Below, in pieces: positions 21,106 to 32,871 of a DNA stretch of 64,000 nt. Position numbers and translations under genes: made by a program. The stretch covers positions 86,337 to 150,336 of the forward strand of contig JAAEAF010002736.1 in assembly GCA_011037195.1 (NCBI GenBank), in the 5' to 3' direction. The first letter of the stretch is position 1. Each line of letters starts with the position of its first letter. Origin of the DNA: Triatoma infestans (taxonomy: Eukaryota; Arthropoda; Insecta; Hemiptera; Reduviidae). The notes beneath the pieces were generated by a model. That model saw only the letters and a list, made by a program, of their open reading frames with translations, ran no database searches and was not told where the DNA came from.

Positions 21106-21584
21106 TCTGGTGTGAAACACTCTCACAACTTTCTCTTACTGTAATTGACATAGTTACAATTGATAACATTTCTTCACTTATATCTGTTTACTAAATATTT
21201 TGTAGTAAGTGTAGGCACCCTCCCCACCAGAACCTCTTAAAATCCATTTCCTCGGAAGTGGATTACATTGTATACATTGTTACTGTGTACAATGGCTAGT
21301 ATAACAAGTTTAATTTCTTAGTAAAACGTTTCATATAAAAGTCCGTAGATCTATATACCTACAAAGTTTAATGAAAATTATTTTGGGGCTGTTTTCGAGA
21401 ACGATTTTGAACAAAACCTTTCAGAACCAGCATTTAAACTGGCATATCAAGTTTTCGGCGACCAATTTCTAAAAACCACTTTTTCTGACTCAGTGGTCGT
21501 CAAAACCTCTATTTCCGGTGAAAACTTAATTTCAAAAATTTGACACGATTGCAATACTTCCTCTTATTAGGCAGCAAGAGACAG
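21106..21584 (+). repeat. TCTGG-family copy, short internally deleted form (about 480 bp)
   Basis: Has TCTGGTGTGAAACAC with actttctcttactg at one end and gacacgattgcaatacttcctcttattag...agagacagta at the other. One internal unit is missing. Confidence 0.75.
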
Positions 21585-21589
21585 TATTA

Positions 21590-22050
21590 TATTTTTTAAT
21601 TTGTTTATTATAATTTTTACTATGCCACCTGTTATTGATATTTTTAATCATTTATTCTATTCACTCTCACCTTCTAAAAGAACTAACCCAACTGATTATT
21701 TATTCATTTATTTCGTACTATTCAGCATGGCACTATTGTCATGGTCATCAATACTTTGTCTAAAATTTGTTTGGTATATAAGGGCCTTCGTGTATATCAT
21801 TTTAAAGAACTCATCAATAACAAGGTTACTCATCCTAAGGGTGGACCGTGAGGCAGCCAAATATAGTGACAAGATCGACACCAATTTACTAAATAAATGA
21901 AAAGCATTTGGGGGGGAATTACCAGCTGGTTATGTAGATCTTGAATACAGGAGTTCATGAGAGGCCACTGGCGTTTCCAACTGGGGTGGGACTTGAAAAA
22001 TTTCAACAAAATTTATTTTGAAACCAATTTATTTGAGACCAATTTCAAAA
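21590..22050. other. Intron DNA, no gene
   Basis: An open frame at 21601-21900 has no recognisable motifs and AT-driven composition, so I do not call it a gene. Confidence 0.4.
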
Positions 22051-22055
22051 AAAAA

Positions 22056-22595
22056 TCTGTGTGATACTTTCTCACAACTCTCACACAGCAAAATTCACAG
22101 ATATTATGCTGCCGAAAATAATCTACGAGTATTTCAAAGCCCTCTCGTGATTTGCAACTAAACACGCGATATTTTTACTATTCAAAATGCTTTATCGTTT
22201 CTTTATTCTTTTATTCGCATCCAATTGATTCGCCTTTTGATTTTCACTTAATTCTGAATTTTCTTTAAAATTTATTTTCAACATAATGTTCATTGACATT
22301 CCATTGTAAACATTGTAAAATTTATTAATAATAATTCTATATAAAAAAACTTAACCTTTTTCTATTAATTTCTGCCCCCCTAATATTATTTGCAAACTTT
22401 CCACTTTTCCAAAAAGAAAAATCTTGGATGAGATAATTGCGGGAAAAAAAAAATTCTATAAAGTCACGCTTCGGGTTTAGCGATTTCCTTCAATTTGGAA
22501 TTGCATCAATGCATATTATTCAATATACTTTAGTACTATATAGGTGATCAAACCGTACGATCACAATACTTGCTCTAACGGCTGTAAGAGAAATT
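22056..22595 (+). repeat. TCTGG-family copy, degenerate
   Basis: The 5' end is tctgtgtgatactttctcac and the 3' end gatcacaatacttgctctaacggctgtaagagaaatt. The interior is poorly preserved. Confidence 0.55.
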
Positions 22596-22599
22596 AAAA

Positions 22600-23090
22600 A
22601 TAGGAAGAGGAAAGCATTAATTAAAGTGCAATTAAAGATTAAAGTAGTAATATTAAAGATAAAAAGGAAAGCCAAGTTTGTAAATATGAGCAAAAAGTAG
22701 AAGTAACAAAGAGAGCGGTGTGTTGGCAACTTCAGATCTAGAAACAAGATGTAGAGAGGAAGAAGTTACTAACACGGCAGGTGTTTGTTTATGTAACGTT
22801 GTGTGGTCACATACAAACCCATTGTGGTCGTGACTACACCACTGGCTGTGTTTGGGTGATGGTGCTACTACATTAAATCTCACTTAGTACCAACCCCACT
22901 GGTTAGCATCCGGTAGCGGTCGAACAAGAAAGGCAAGGGTAGAGGTGGGGGAATACCAACCTTAAACTTTCGCACACAATCCCTTTCCGGCACGTACTTT
23001 TGTAATCCAAATTGAAAGCTCAACTTTAATATATGTATTACACTAAATGGAGGTTTATTTTCCAGGCTCTACATTTTTCCTTTCTCATGT
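22600..23090. other. Intron DNA, no gene
   Basis: Minus-strand open frames here are rich in Leu/Phe or low in information. No domain recognised. Confidence 0.4.
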
Positions 23091-23094
23091 TGCT

Positions 23095-23235
23095 GTTATT
23101 ACATGATCTATTGTATTCTTGTCAGATTTTTTGAAGCTTTCATCGGAAATCATGTTTCAAAGGTCGTATTAGCACGAAAAGTGATTTTTAGAAATTATTT
23201 GTTTTGTATCGTGGTGTGTTGCTTGTGTAATGGAA
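23095..23235 (-). repeat. TCTGG-family hairpin-end fragment
   Basis: Recognised from gatctattgtattcttgtcagat and tcatcggaaatcatgttt through aagtgatttttagaaat. Confidence 0.55.
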
Positions 23236-23251
23236 TCAAGTTGAGAAAATT

Positions 23252-23286
23252 AGCACATAAGCGCTAATCTCTATGGTTAGCGCTAC
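23252..23286. other. Short perfect inverted repeat
   Basis: AGCGCTAA and TTAGCGCT are separated by 9 bases and could form a stem-loop. The neighbouring tggcgccaagcgcgcc is also unusually GC-rich. Confidence 0.5.
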
Positions 23287-23439
23287 AATCGTGGCGCCAA
23301 GCGCGCCCTAACTACGCATATCTCCGTTTGTACCACCGAAGGCAACATTATTAGTGAATGAGCATTAATTTGGCCAGCCCTGGCTTCCCACTAAAAATTA
23401 TCTGTAGCTTCTGCGAATAGATAGGAAAAACAGAATATA

Positions 23440-23704
23440 AGCATTCTGAGGCTATTCTGAGGATTTTAAAGGTCTTTAGAACTACTTTGAAGAGATAAAG
23501 AATCACAAGATCAGTTTTGAAAGGTTAATACTTGAAGAAGTTAAACCAGTACTTGAACAAGTCTAAACAAATATCAATGAAGAAAACAGCCAGTTAAGCA
23601 ATCGAGAGCTTACTGTTATTCAGCAGTCTACAAGAAAAGCACTATCTGTCTCAAATCAGAGAGAGCTCAGTGAGATATCACATGCACTAGGTAATCGAAG
23701 CAAC
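23440..23704 (+). pseudogene. Coding-like relic of unknown origin, split by a SINE
   Basis: One frame stays open apart from two stops and reads like a real helical protein (LILEEVKPVLEQV; ENSQLSNRELTVIQQS; REL SEISHALGNRS). After the SINE insertion the target resumes at 23933. The composition (many Glu, Gln, Lys, Ser) suggests a coiled-coil segment, perhaps from a LINE ORF1 or a captured gene. I do not recognise the family. Confidence 0.35.
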
Positions 23705-23713
23705 AGTTCTATC

Positions 23714-23932
23714 AAGGGAAGGGAATAGCTAAGTGGTTAGCGTACTAGACTCCCACGCGGAGGACCCAGGTTCGAGTCCAGCTGTACTATCCTTAGATTG
23801 TTTCTTGCTAGGAGCCTCTACAGCTCATTGTCTGCAAAGAGAGAACACTATCCGGAGGCCGGCAATGCACTGAGAAGGCTCCGGGCGCCAATGACCTTAG
23901 ATGTTGACGCGCCTTAAATTAAAAAAAAAAAA
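23714..23932 (+). mobile_element. tRNA-derived SINE, family 1, complete
   Basis: The RNA polymerase III A box (TAGCTAAGTGG, about 23727) and B box (GGTTCGAGTCC, about 23771) are both intact. A tRNA-unrelated body follows (cctctacagctcattgtctg; gcaatgcactgagaaggctcc; gacgcgccttaaatt) and a poly-A tail. It is flanked by 9-bp repeats AGTTCTATC at 23705-23713 and 23933-23941. Other copies are at 34250 and 40680. It is not a functional tRNA: the sequence continues without a cloverleaf 3' half. Confidence 0.85.
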
Positions 23933-23941
23933 AGTTCTATC

Positions 23942-24118
23942 CAGCCACATCGTTTTTTAATCGATCAGCTAACGCTACCTTTCTACGTTCTTCACCAACA
24001 TCATTACTCTATGCTCGGTCACTCTATACTCAATATATTCTATTTTCACCTCACTAAATACGTAAATATAAATTTGAATAAAATGCAATGTAAAGAGTTT
24101 TGCGTCTTTGTTATTAAC
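23942..24118. other. Continuation of the SINE target sequence, no gene called
   Basis: The frame of the relic before the SINE can be followed for a while (SSIQPHRFLIDQL) but gives no recognisable domain. Confidence 0.3.
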
Positions 24119-24119
24119 A

Positions 24120-24612
24120 CTCACCAAAGATCTTCCTATTAAGCGATTTTCTTCAAATTTGGAATTGTATCAATACTTCTAATGTATATTAATATAGTAC
24201 AGGTGGCACAACCATACATTGTACTGAAGTGGTACTTAAGAAAAAAGCTTAACGTTATGTTCCACACAGAACCTCCTCCAAGAAATCAATTTTCCCAAGA
24301 AAATCTTTCAAATAAAAGTGTTAGGTATTTATGTCTGTAGATAATATACGGAGTTTTAAGAAATTTGTTGGAGCTGTTTTCGAAAAAATCGCCACAAACT
24401 GAAACAAAAATAATAGGTAAATTCGCACTTCCGCTTGATGGATTTTGCCCGAAACCTTCGTGTCACATACATTCATACACAGACTATTCGCTAGAAACCA
24501 TTTTTTCTTACTAAGGAGACCTCGAAACATGTATATATGGTGAAAACTCAAATATTGAAAATCTGACATGTTCGCAGTTGTTCCTCTTATTAGGAATAAG
24601 AAAAGTTAAAAA
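24120..24612 (+). repeat. TCTGG-family copy, 5'-truncated
   Basis: Runs from the interior (gcgattttcttcaaatttgg) to tgacatgttcgcagttgttcctcttattaggaataagaaaagt. Confidence 0.65.
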
Positions 24613-24614
24613 AA

Positions 24615-25730
24615 AAAATGGGGGGAGGGCATCATAACATGATTTAATAAATTTGTTGAAAATGTTTTGTGCATGTGTGTGTTCGTGTATGTTAATATAA
24701 TATTCGTTTTTATAATCTATCCTTCCTACCCTCTTATATGTATTTCTATAATCAGTACACTCAAACTAACTCTTATTGGCATAACTCTTAATAAAAAAGT
24801 TGTAAAACAGACACACTTGATTAATACTAATTTATTATATAAAATAAAATTTAATAATTAGTTGTTGATATTTTGTTTAAGTAGGGTAAAACAAAAGAAA
24901 TGTTAGCCGTATAAAAATAGAAAAAGTGAGAGGGAAAAAAAATCAGCGCTAAGGTAAAGTCAAGGAGAGAATCCTTCCCTCCCACTCATCATCAATGCTG
25001 AGTTTTCAACCAACACAACTTCTAATTTGCATAATAAATTTAATCCAGTTTTCTTTTCGGAGCAGGAAATTGAAGCAAAATTTAATAAGTTTATTTTTTT
25101 TCTGTTTTCCACTTGAAAAAAAAAATTCCAACTAATTTAAGACTGTTTTATTATTTATAATTGACGCGGGGGTGGGATTGTACTAAAAAAAAAAAAAGTA
25201 AATAAAGAAGTCTTTTGCTGTTGCCTTTGGATCACGAGTAAACCTTATCACGAGTAAATTTGAAATTTAATCAATCAAAACTTTTATTAAAAAATTTTTT
25301 TGACTTATAAACAAATCTAGTTTGGCGAGGAAAACTTCAATTTGGGGAAAATCCTGTGCAAAAAAATTAAATAAAATAAACAAATGACAATCACTGCGAC
25401 ATTGAATAATATATTATACAATTTGATAACCATTCAAGATGAATATCTATCAAGGTCATATAAATTTAGTCGTAAGAATAACTAAGAAAGAAAACAATCG
25501 GTATTCAACTTGCACACGACTTGCTCTCGCGGCAAATCTCACAATTATACATCCGATTGTAGACATTAATAAGAAACTTTATGAAGAGTTTATACCAAAC
25601 CCGCACTACGTATGTGTCATGAGGTCCATATAATGTATAGAGTAAACACTAGTACAGCATTAGAAAAATGTAGTATGTTCATATCTTGCTGTCTATTATA
25701 GGGGTCACAGACAACATACAATTTAAACAT
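24615..25730. other. AT-rich intron DNA, no gene
   Basis: Short open frames (for example 25439-25633) show no motif. A few poly-A/poly-T runs are the only notable features. Confidence 0.4.
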
Positions 25731-25734
25731 TAAA

Positions 25735-26515
25735 AACTGATGCGAAACACTCACACTACTTTTTCTTACCGCAGTCGTTATAAATTAACTGATTCTCTTC
25801 AAGCATATATTATAATTCCTACAAGATATTTCAGTGAACCTCCCTTAAATGAATTTTCTCTGAAGAAGTTCCAAACAAAAGTGATAGGTAGCACTGTGTG
25901 TATAGTTAGTATACCACACTTAAAGCAAACCTGGTGGTCGTTTTAGGGTGAAAATCGCCGAAAATTGTTTAAAAAAAACAGTTCAGTAAAGCAGCACTCT
26001 TAGTCAACCGATTTTTTTTAAACTTAGAATTTCGGGCAAACCTATTTAATTCAGATTAATATTATTATGAAACATAAAATTAAAATAGCACTTTAGATGA
26101 AAGCATAACTTATCCCTCTCTCTCTCTCTCTCTCAAAAACCACCAGTAAATGAATTTTCCCGGAGAAATGTTTTAAATAAAAGTTGTAGCCCTCTTTATA
26201 TATGTAGTTAATACATAAAGTTTAAAGAAAATCTTTGGAACCGTTTTGGAGAAAATCTTAAAAAGAAAATAAACGGAAAAGTTCATTCAGTACAGACTTG
26301 CAGTTAATAAATTTTAGTAAAACTTCCAATAAATGATCTTAACTAGACAAAATATCAAGTTTTAGTTAGTGGCGATTCCTCCCCTCCCCACACATAAACA
26401 AAACACTCCATACAGAATTTCAACAAACTAGATTTTCTTGCTCATTTTAACTCAAATAATGTATTTCCGGTTAAACTCAATTTCGCAGTAACAGCAAGTA
26501 AAAAGGATTTTTGTT
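25735..26515 (+). repeat. TCTGG-family copy
   Basis: The 5' end is aactgatgcgaaacactcacactactttttcttac, the interior includes gttttaaataaaagttgtagccc near 26170, and the 3' end is worn (tttccggttaaactcaatttcgcagt). A (TC)n tract at 26111-26134 lies inside it. Confidence 0.65.
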
Positions 26516-26539
26516 TGTTATTGCTGAGTATTTGATAAA

Positions 26540-26710
26540 TGTGTGGTGTGTGGTGTGTTTAACAAAATATCTCAAACAGGAAAAATTGCAGGGAGCTCAT
26601 ACTTGGTATTCTGTCTAGATACCACCAACGTATGTGACACAATCATGTATTTTGATCAAAATACATCAACTGGAAGTATGACTTTACTGTTAAGTATGTT
26701 TTACCCTCCT
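26540..26710 (-). repeat. TCTGG-family fragment, inverted relative to the preceding copy
   Basis: Matches the stretch aaatatctcaaacaggaaaaattgcagggagctc... to ...ggaagtatgactttactg. Confidence 0.6.
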
Positions 26711-26837
26711 TTTCTGGCTCCAGTTAATACTATTAGCGAGTTCAATGTTGTTTCACATATGTCTTAATCATTATTTAGAGGAGTTGCATTAATAAACTAT
26801 ATAAGATATAAAGGTGTCATTATTATTTAAAATAGTT

Positions 26838-26912
26838 TCTAAAAAAAAAAAAAAAAACCTCTGCTATAAGTTTATAACTTTGTAAGCAATAATAAATAAA
26901 TAAAAATAAAAT
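26838..26912 (+). mobile_element. Probable LINE 3' tail
   Basis: The stretch tataactttgtaagcaataataaataaataaa is of the type found at the ends of CR1/Jockey-like LINEs. No coding part precedes it, so the assignment is weak. Confidence 0.3.
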
Positions 26913-26914
26913 AC

Positions 26915-27164
26915 TAATAAAAAGTGATTTAAGAAGATCAGTGGAATTTGTGGCATTATATTTCAAGTTTTATTTGGTTTCGACACTGTTGGCACCATCT
27001 ATTGGTCAGATAATAATCTAATCACATTTATATAGCCTGGCTAGATTACTTGTACCCTGGGTAGCTTTTATATTTAATGTTCGGATGAGTGAGTAAAATT
27101 TCAAGTTGAAAGTAAATTCATCATTTAATATATAATTACTAATAAATAATAATGTATTGACAGA
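26915..27164. other. Intron DNA, no gene
   Basis: Nothing recognised. Confidence 0.4.
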
Positions 27165-27215
27165 GGAGTAAGAGAAAGTGGTGTGAGTGTTTCACTCTAG
27201 TTTTTTGCCTCAAAG
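27165..27215 (-). repeat. TCTGG-family 5' terminus alone
   Basis: gtaagagaaagtggtgtgagtgtttcactctag, the reverse complement of the 5' end, without the interior. Confidence 0.65.
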
Positions 27216-27310
27216 AGCCCGATAGCAGTAGATGCTATTTCAATGGATCAAAATGGATTCAGAGAGTTAATAAATATAAAGTATTTATGGATATTATTAT
27301 AGCAATAATT

Positions 27311-27495
27311 GTGGTTGGGTGGGTGTTGGTGTAGTGGTTATGAGCATGGACTAGTAAGTGGGAGGTCCCCAGTTCGAGTCCCACGTTTAGCTAAATTTTA
27401 TATTGGTTTTAAAAATGTTAACAGTAAAGTAGGTGCTTCCGCCCCCATCCATGACACCTAATTTAGTAGTTGGACGTTAAGCCCGCCTGAACAAA
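27311..27495 (+). mobile_element. tRNA-derived SINE, family 2
   Basis: The A box (TGGTGTAGTGG, about 27326) and B box (AGTTCGAGTCC, about 27370) lie in a tRNA-like head. The body is different from SINE family 1 (gtgcttccgcccccatccatgacacc; gttggacgttaagcccgcctg). It is flanked by 13-bp repeats TATAGCAATAATT at 27298-27310 and 27496-27508. There is no poly-A tail. Confidence 0.8.
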
Positions 27496-27508
27496 TATAG
27501 CAATAATT

Positions 27509-27960
27509 AGATATTAAACTATCAACAGTTAATTTACTTTCTGATGTGATTGTAAAAGTAATTAAGAATAATTAATAGTAATAATAATGCAATTAAAACT
27601 GAATAATAAATTAACGGGTGTAAATTTAAATGTTCAAGCTAAAGCATGTAATGAAAAGAACTTATTCAAAATCTACGGCCCAATTCATTTCAATTGAGTC
27701 TGCAATTTCAATATCAAGCAATTAAAACCTATTAACTCAATAGATCGATCAGCATTAGAAGGTTGTAGAAATGTATTAAGTATAAAAGCTAAGTTAATTC
27801 ACTTATCTTAGGTTTTACAAAGACTTATTAATTAATTCTCCAAAATAACATGTTTACTAACTTTCGTTTATTAATTCAACTTAATAATTATTAATATCAA
27901 TATTCTAACATGACATAATTTGCATCTAAATAGTTAAACATCCGTTTTATATCCGTTGAT
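27509..27960. other. AT-rich intron DNA, no gene
   Basis: Nothing recognised. Confidence 0.45.
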
Positions 27961-27962
27961 GT

Positions 27963-28012
27963 TGACATTTTTACTTTCTCTTACTGATGTAAGAGGAAAT
28001 ATTGGGATCCTG
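27963..28012 (-). repeat. TCTGG-family hairpin end alone
   Basis: actttctcttactgatgtaagaggaaatattgggatcctgtg: the terminal hairpin and the first bases of the body. Confidence 0.6.
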
Positions 28013-28329
28013 TGAGCAAGTCCCCCCCTTTTTTTGTGTGTGTATTATGTAATGGTCAGCAACTTAGTTCTGGCACCCAAACAGCTGTTAAGCTCCGCCT
28101 ATTGCCAAAGCTTTCTAGTAGCTGTGACACCGCCCACAGGCTTCAAAACTAATTAGCCGGTTTATGAACTTTCTCAAAAATGAAAAATCACAGCAAGCTT
28201 AACTTGATATTCCCGGTAGGAAATACACATCCTATAGTATGTAACTGACGTAAGGTTTCAGTCAATGTATGCACTTTTCTGAACTCTTTTTCTTTTATTC
28301 TTTTAATTTTTTTTTTCAGTTTTCTCGCG

Positions 28330-28560
28330 ACTGTGCTTGAATATAGCTCCAAAGATTTTATTTAAATTGCGCATATCAAGTAGTACGTGGTACTGCGTAT
28401 ATGTGTTTTTCCAATGAAATAACACGAATTTTCGCTTCTCCTGTTAAAATATCATTCTGCACTTCATTCAAGACTGATACATCGATTTGAACGCGACCGT
28501 CAAACATGAAATTGATATCAATTTTTCTGGAACAATGTTTCAAATAAAAGTGACTGATTT
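28330..28560 (-). repeat. TCTGG-family fragment
   Basis: Begins with cagttttctcgcgactgtgcttgaatatagctcc and ends with tttctggaacaatgtttcaaataaaagtgac. Confidence 0.5.
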
Positions 28561-28639
28561 GAAAATCCTACTCGAAATGGCTGTGGCCGCTAGACCTCGA
28601 AAGAAAAAGAAAAAAAGACTTCCTGAATATTTAGATAGC

Positions 28640-29085
28640 ATTTCAAGTTAAAAAAAAAAATCATTGAAGCCGTTTTCGACGAAAAGCCGGGAGCTAAGAA
28701 ACATATATTTGGTAAAAGCGCGTAAATCGATTTTCTAGAAACTTTGTATTCTAGCAATATATTTAATGTTGTCCAGTTGGTCGTCGAAGCGATATATATT
28801 GTTATAAAGTAGCATTTATAACGAATGTTTATTTGTTACAGTACCCTAGTATTCAGCAAAAAAAATTAATTTTCCCAGGAAAATATTTCAAGTGGAAGTG
28901 ATATAGGGCTGCTCTGTAATCATTTAAGAGAAAAATCGCGAAAAACCGAAAAAAATTCAATAAAATTGCATTTCCATTTGATGGGTTTGTGACTGAAAAA
29001 TGTATCGGTAAACTATGCCTCGAATATGAAGGTGGTATTCTTAAACGGAATATCAGTTTTAAACTTCAGCCAATTTTTCGTTTTA
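28640..29085 (+). repeat. TCTGG-family fragment
   Basis: Matches cattgaagccgttttcgac... and tgcatttccatttgatgggtttgtgactg... to the ttaaacggaatatcag stretch. Confidence 0.55.
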
Positions 29086-29087
29086 TT

Positions 29088-29450
29088 TTCTCTTACTCCT
29101 AAAAGCGAGTATTGCGATCGTGTCAAATTATCGAAATTGAGACTTCACCGGAAACACACGTTTTGAGGTCCATTCAGTACGAAACAAAAATGTTTTTAAG
29201 GAATGTTCTCTTTGTGTGTGTGTGTCTGTCTGTGTGTATGAACAAATTATCTCAAATATGGAAACTCCCGGGAAGCTCAAACTTGGTATGCCGGATTAGG
29301 TGACAACACCTTCATCTGAAACGAAAGTTTCCGGCAAAAATCCATTCAACCGGAAATACGAGTTTACTAATTTTTTTTTTTCTTTTAGTTTAGTTTTTGC
29401 GTATTTTTCGAAAACAGCTCCAACAATTTTCTATAGATAATTGATTTTTG
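29088..29450 (-). repeat. TCTGG-family copy, hairpin end and first unit
   Basis: ttttctcttactcctaaaagcgagtattgcgatcgtgtc at the start, then the gtgtgtctgtgtgtatgaaca stretch and caaccggaaatacgagtttact. Truncated near 29450. It abuts the previous fragment head-to-head. Confidence 0.7.
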
Positions 29451-29459
29451 TGTGACTTC

Positions 29460-29990
29460 TGGGGGAAGAGAAACGTTGAGCACTTTCCTAAAGATTTTTT
29501 TAGAAATTTTGTTCACACACACACACACATACAGATCCATACAAGTACAGTAAACTTTGTATTATATAAGAAATCAATAGAGAGATGTTACATATATAAT
29601 AACAAAGCTTGCCCACTTTTGAATACAATATTAAATACGTATGATATATTCCTTTCAGTTCTATAAATAGTATACTGCAACACACAAAACAATACATATA
29701 CAGAGAGACCAGTTAACTCTTCTAAAATACAATCTCTCTCTCTTTGTTTTATACATTTTCAATAGTCTATAGTATAGAACATCTGTTCCAATCATTGTTT
29801 AAATTTCTGTGTATTCGTTTTTATACTTTTATTAGTTATTACTTTCTCTTACAACCAGTAATTTTTATTTTTCATACAAAATAATAAATTTTTTGTTTTG
29901 CAAACAAACTTTTTTGCAATTCGGTATTATTTTCATTAGGGGGGGGGCTGTAAATTAGAGGACATTAGAGGACAAGTGTGTTCATTGTGA
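29460..29990. other. Intron DNA, no gene
   Basis: Contains a (CA)n run at 29514-29528, a stray actttctcttac at 29842, and a G-run at 29940. Confidence 0.45.
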
Positions 29991-29994
29991 TTGT

Positions 29995-30140
29995 CTTGAT
30001 AATGGAATATTATAATGTTTTTTCATTAAACTTAGAATGCTAACTGCCCAGGGTATACCTATCACTATATAACCTATCACTTTTATTTGAACTTATTTTC
30101 GAATAAAAATCATTGTTGAAGCTTCTACGGAATTTGTGAC
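29995..30140 (-). repeat. TCTGG-family fragment
   Basis: cattaaacttagaatgctaactgccc... tatcacttttatttgaacttattttcg. Confidence 0.45.
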
Positions 30141-30770
30141 ATTAAACTTCTTCTTTTTTTTTTTTTTAATTCCTTCAATGTTATTGGATCTGTCTTCTGT
30201 ACAACAATGTTATTCAGTATTGAACAAGGTTCCGGGTACGATACTGGTTTAAATGCTACTGGGGGTAAATGTATAATTTATAATTAAAACAAAATGAGGT
30301 ACAAGAAAAAGGAATTTAATCTTCTTTTAGATCTGACTAATTAATTAGTTGAACAACTTTTAAACAAAAAACAAATTTTACCATAGATGAAAATGTTCAG
30401 AATAATTTTCAAAGGGAGAGAGATCATCATCATCATCATCTCATCTCAAACTACACGCAGCTTTGTATAACTACGTCATTCTACTTTCTTTTTTTTTATT
30501 TTTGTTATTTTAATTATAACATGTATTACTTTTAACTTATTCCATAAAAGTTTAAACCCTCAAAAAATGGACACCTTTCTTTGATGTTTAATTTAGTTAT
30601 TAGCATGGTAATTTAACTGGAATTAACTCCCGCATTTTTTTTAGTCCTATTTCGTTTTGTTTTTGTATTAACTTAACTAACTTTTAATTATTTCCTCATC
30701 ATGTTCATATTTTTAATAAAATATAATTAAGAGACTTGGAAAACCACGCAATATCATATCAGTTCAGTTA

Positions 30771-30771
<1 letters not shown>

Positions 30772-30802
<31 letters not shown>

Positions 30803-30809
30803 CGAGAGA
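30772..30809. repeat. (GT)n(GA)n microsatellite
   Basis: gtgtgtgtgtgtgt followed by gagagagagag. Confidence 0.85.
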
Positions 30810-31828
30810 ACAGCCTTAATGGTAAACTCGAATTAACAACAAAAATCTGGAGGATAAATTAAAAATTTTTATAGAAACATAGATTCTGGAAAATGTTAAT
30901 CAAATTGAAAATATAAAGGAGACTTTTTTCCTGTTCCAGTGAATTATGGTAATCTGCAAACTTGAAGATCATCTCTACTGTGCACCCAACCTTAGTTGGA
31001 GATAAATTCCTAAATCCTAAGGCAACCGCTTCGAGATCTGTTTCTATTCTAGAAATTTCAAGACCTGGACCAATACTTTAGGGTAGTCCTAAAACTCCCT
31101 TCAATAGCCGGTATTCACTGAAAGTAACGCCTCAATCAGTAAGGCGGTATACGTATTGAAGGTTATCTCCAACTTACCACCAAATGTGCAGGCCCCAACA
31201 CATTTTAGACCTAGAGGTTTCACATATCCTCTAAGTTAAGAGAGACTTCAATGCAACCCCGTGAGCAAACCCATTACAACATATACAGTCCATTTTTCGC
31301 TCAGCCTTTTTCGGATTCCTACCCTAATAGTGCCTTTTACTCAGCCACAGTTCCGGGCAACAAAATATATATTACCGGTGGGGGAAAAAAGAACCTATTC
31401 TGAAATCCTGATACAATCAGAAGACTGTTTCTTACAGCAGTAAACAAGAACGTTTATTTTCAATTCAATTATAAGTAGCGCATGTCCTATAAATTTATCT
31501 TCTCATGTGGTCCACTAACGTCGCATATAAAAACAAATACACAAAAAAAACATTAATAGAATTAAATACCGCGATATATATTACTTAAATTATATATATA
31601 TATAAGTAAATACGTGTTGGTATTAGATGAAATGAGAGTTAATGTAGCTGCAAGGTTTAGACCCCCAACCCTCCATTACATTTTCTCTGTCCCCTTTTGG
31701 TTTGAAGTCAACGAAGCTCCGAATCCCTCTCCTATTCTCCGGGACACAAAAAATGTTCCTTAATTATATTATATATAAAGTTGTCACGCAAAATTATAAT
31801 TAACGCATGGTGCATCATTAGTAGATAT

Positions 31829-31933
31829 ACCTTTTTTATCTATTCGTTACCTTTTTTTATCTATTCGTTACCTTTTTTATCTATTCGTTACCTTTTTTAT
31901 CTATTCGTTACCTTTTTTATCTATTCGTTATCT
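31829..31933. repeat. 20-bp tandem repeat, five copies
   Basis: The unit CCTTTTTTATCTATTCGTTA is repeated head-to-tail with one-base length variation. There are no spacers, so this is not a CRISPR array. Confidence 0.9.
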
Positions 31934-32871
31934 TTTTCTTTTTCGACTCTTTTTATTATTTCATTTTATTTCTTTTATTTTTTTACTCTTTAATTCGACA
32001 CACAGGGAAAATCTATATAGTAATTAAAAAAAACAATTCAAAGAATTTCATACTTTTAATAGAACACCTGTTTACAGCAAAAAAAAAAAGGAAATATTGG
32101 GTGAAAACACAGCTTCTTCGACTGGAACACATTTACTTCAATCACGAAATGTTTGCAACTCATTTAATTCTACATAATATTACAGAGGTGTTGAAGAAAC
32201 TAGATGGTTGTAATAATTTTTGGCACTAAAGATATAGCCACGTGTCAGCTACTTCATCTAACAGGGCCTAGTAAAACTAATGGGCCTAAAAGGGCCCAGT
32301 AAAACTAATGGGTGTGTAAGGTTGGACCGAACAGCTGGGTTACGCTCCACTGATTTAAGCTGAATTTAAATACTGTAAACTTGAAAAAGCCGCTTTTCAC
32401 ACAAGGTGCCTTTTTCATTTTTCCGTTTTTCTTTTTTAATTGTAGGTTTAAAATAAAAATGGAAAAATAAGCCATTTTCCCTTTAGTAAAACCCATACAC
32501 AGCTATATCAATTTCATATAAAAAGATGATAATACTTGATTAACGAATCTCTGATTGGTTATGATTATGTATGACGTAATAAATTGTTTATTGTTATTTT
32601 GACGTTCTTATTTCTATTTTTATGACCGGATTAGTTGATAAAAAAGTATATTTGTTTCATTTTACATTGCATTATTTTTAATTGAAGCTCTCTTGACGTA
32701 TATCCCGGGATTAAACTATATTTCCGTTCATTATTTTTGCATACAACTTTCCTGGATGCTTTAGCTAATTCCGCTCTATCTGGCGGCGGTAATACATTTT
32801 TATTTATTCAGAATATACGATTTGCCAAAAAAATAAAAAAATACTTTTTTTTCATTCAAAAATCAGTTTTC

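Larger units (their letters stand above)
30145..32870. other. Long AT-rich intron stretch, no gene
   Basis: This 2.7-kb stretch has only microsatellites and one 20-bp tandem repeat (own entries). An imperfect inverted repeat around tgtgcacccaaccttagttggagataa (30979) and gttatctccaacttaccaccaaatgtgca (31163) may be the worn arms of a small foldback. Confidence 0.45.

Noticed and set aside
23714..23790. A tRNA gene
   Set aside because: A and B boxes are present, but the sequence continues into a SINE body and the acceptor stem does not close.
31829..31933. CRISPR array or other spaced repeat
   Set aside because: Units follow each other with no spacers, in an animal intron; a simple tandem repeat.
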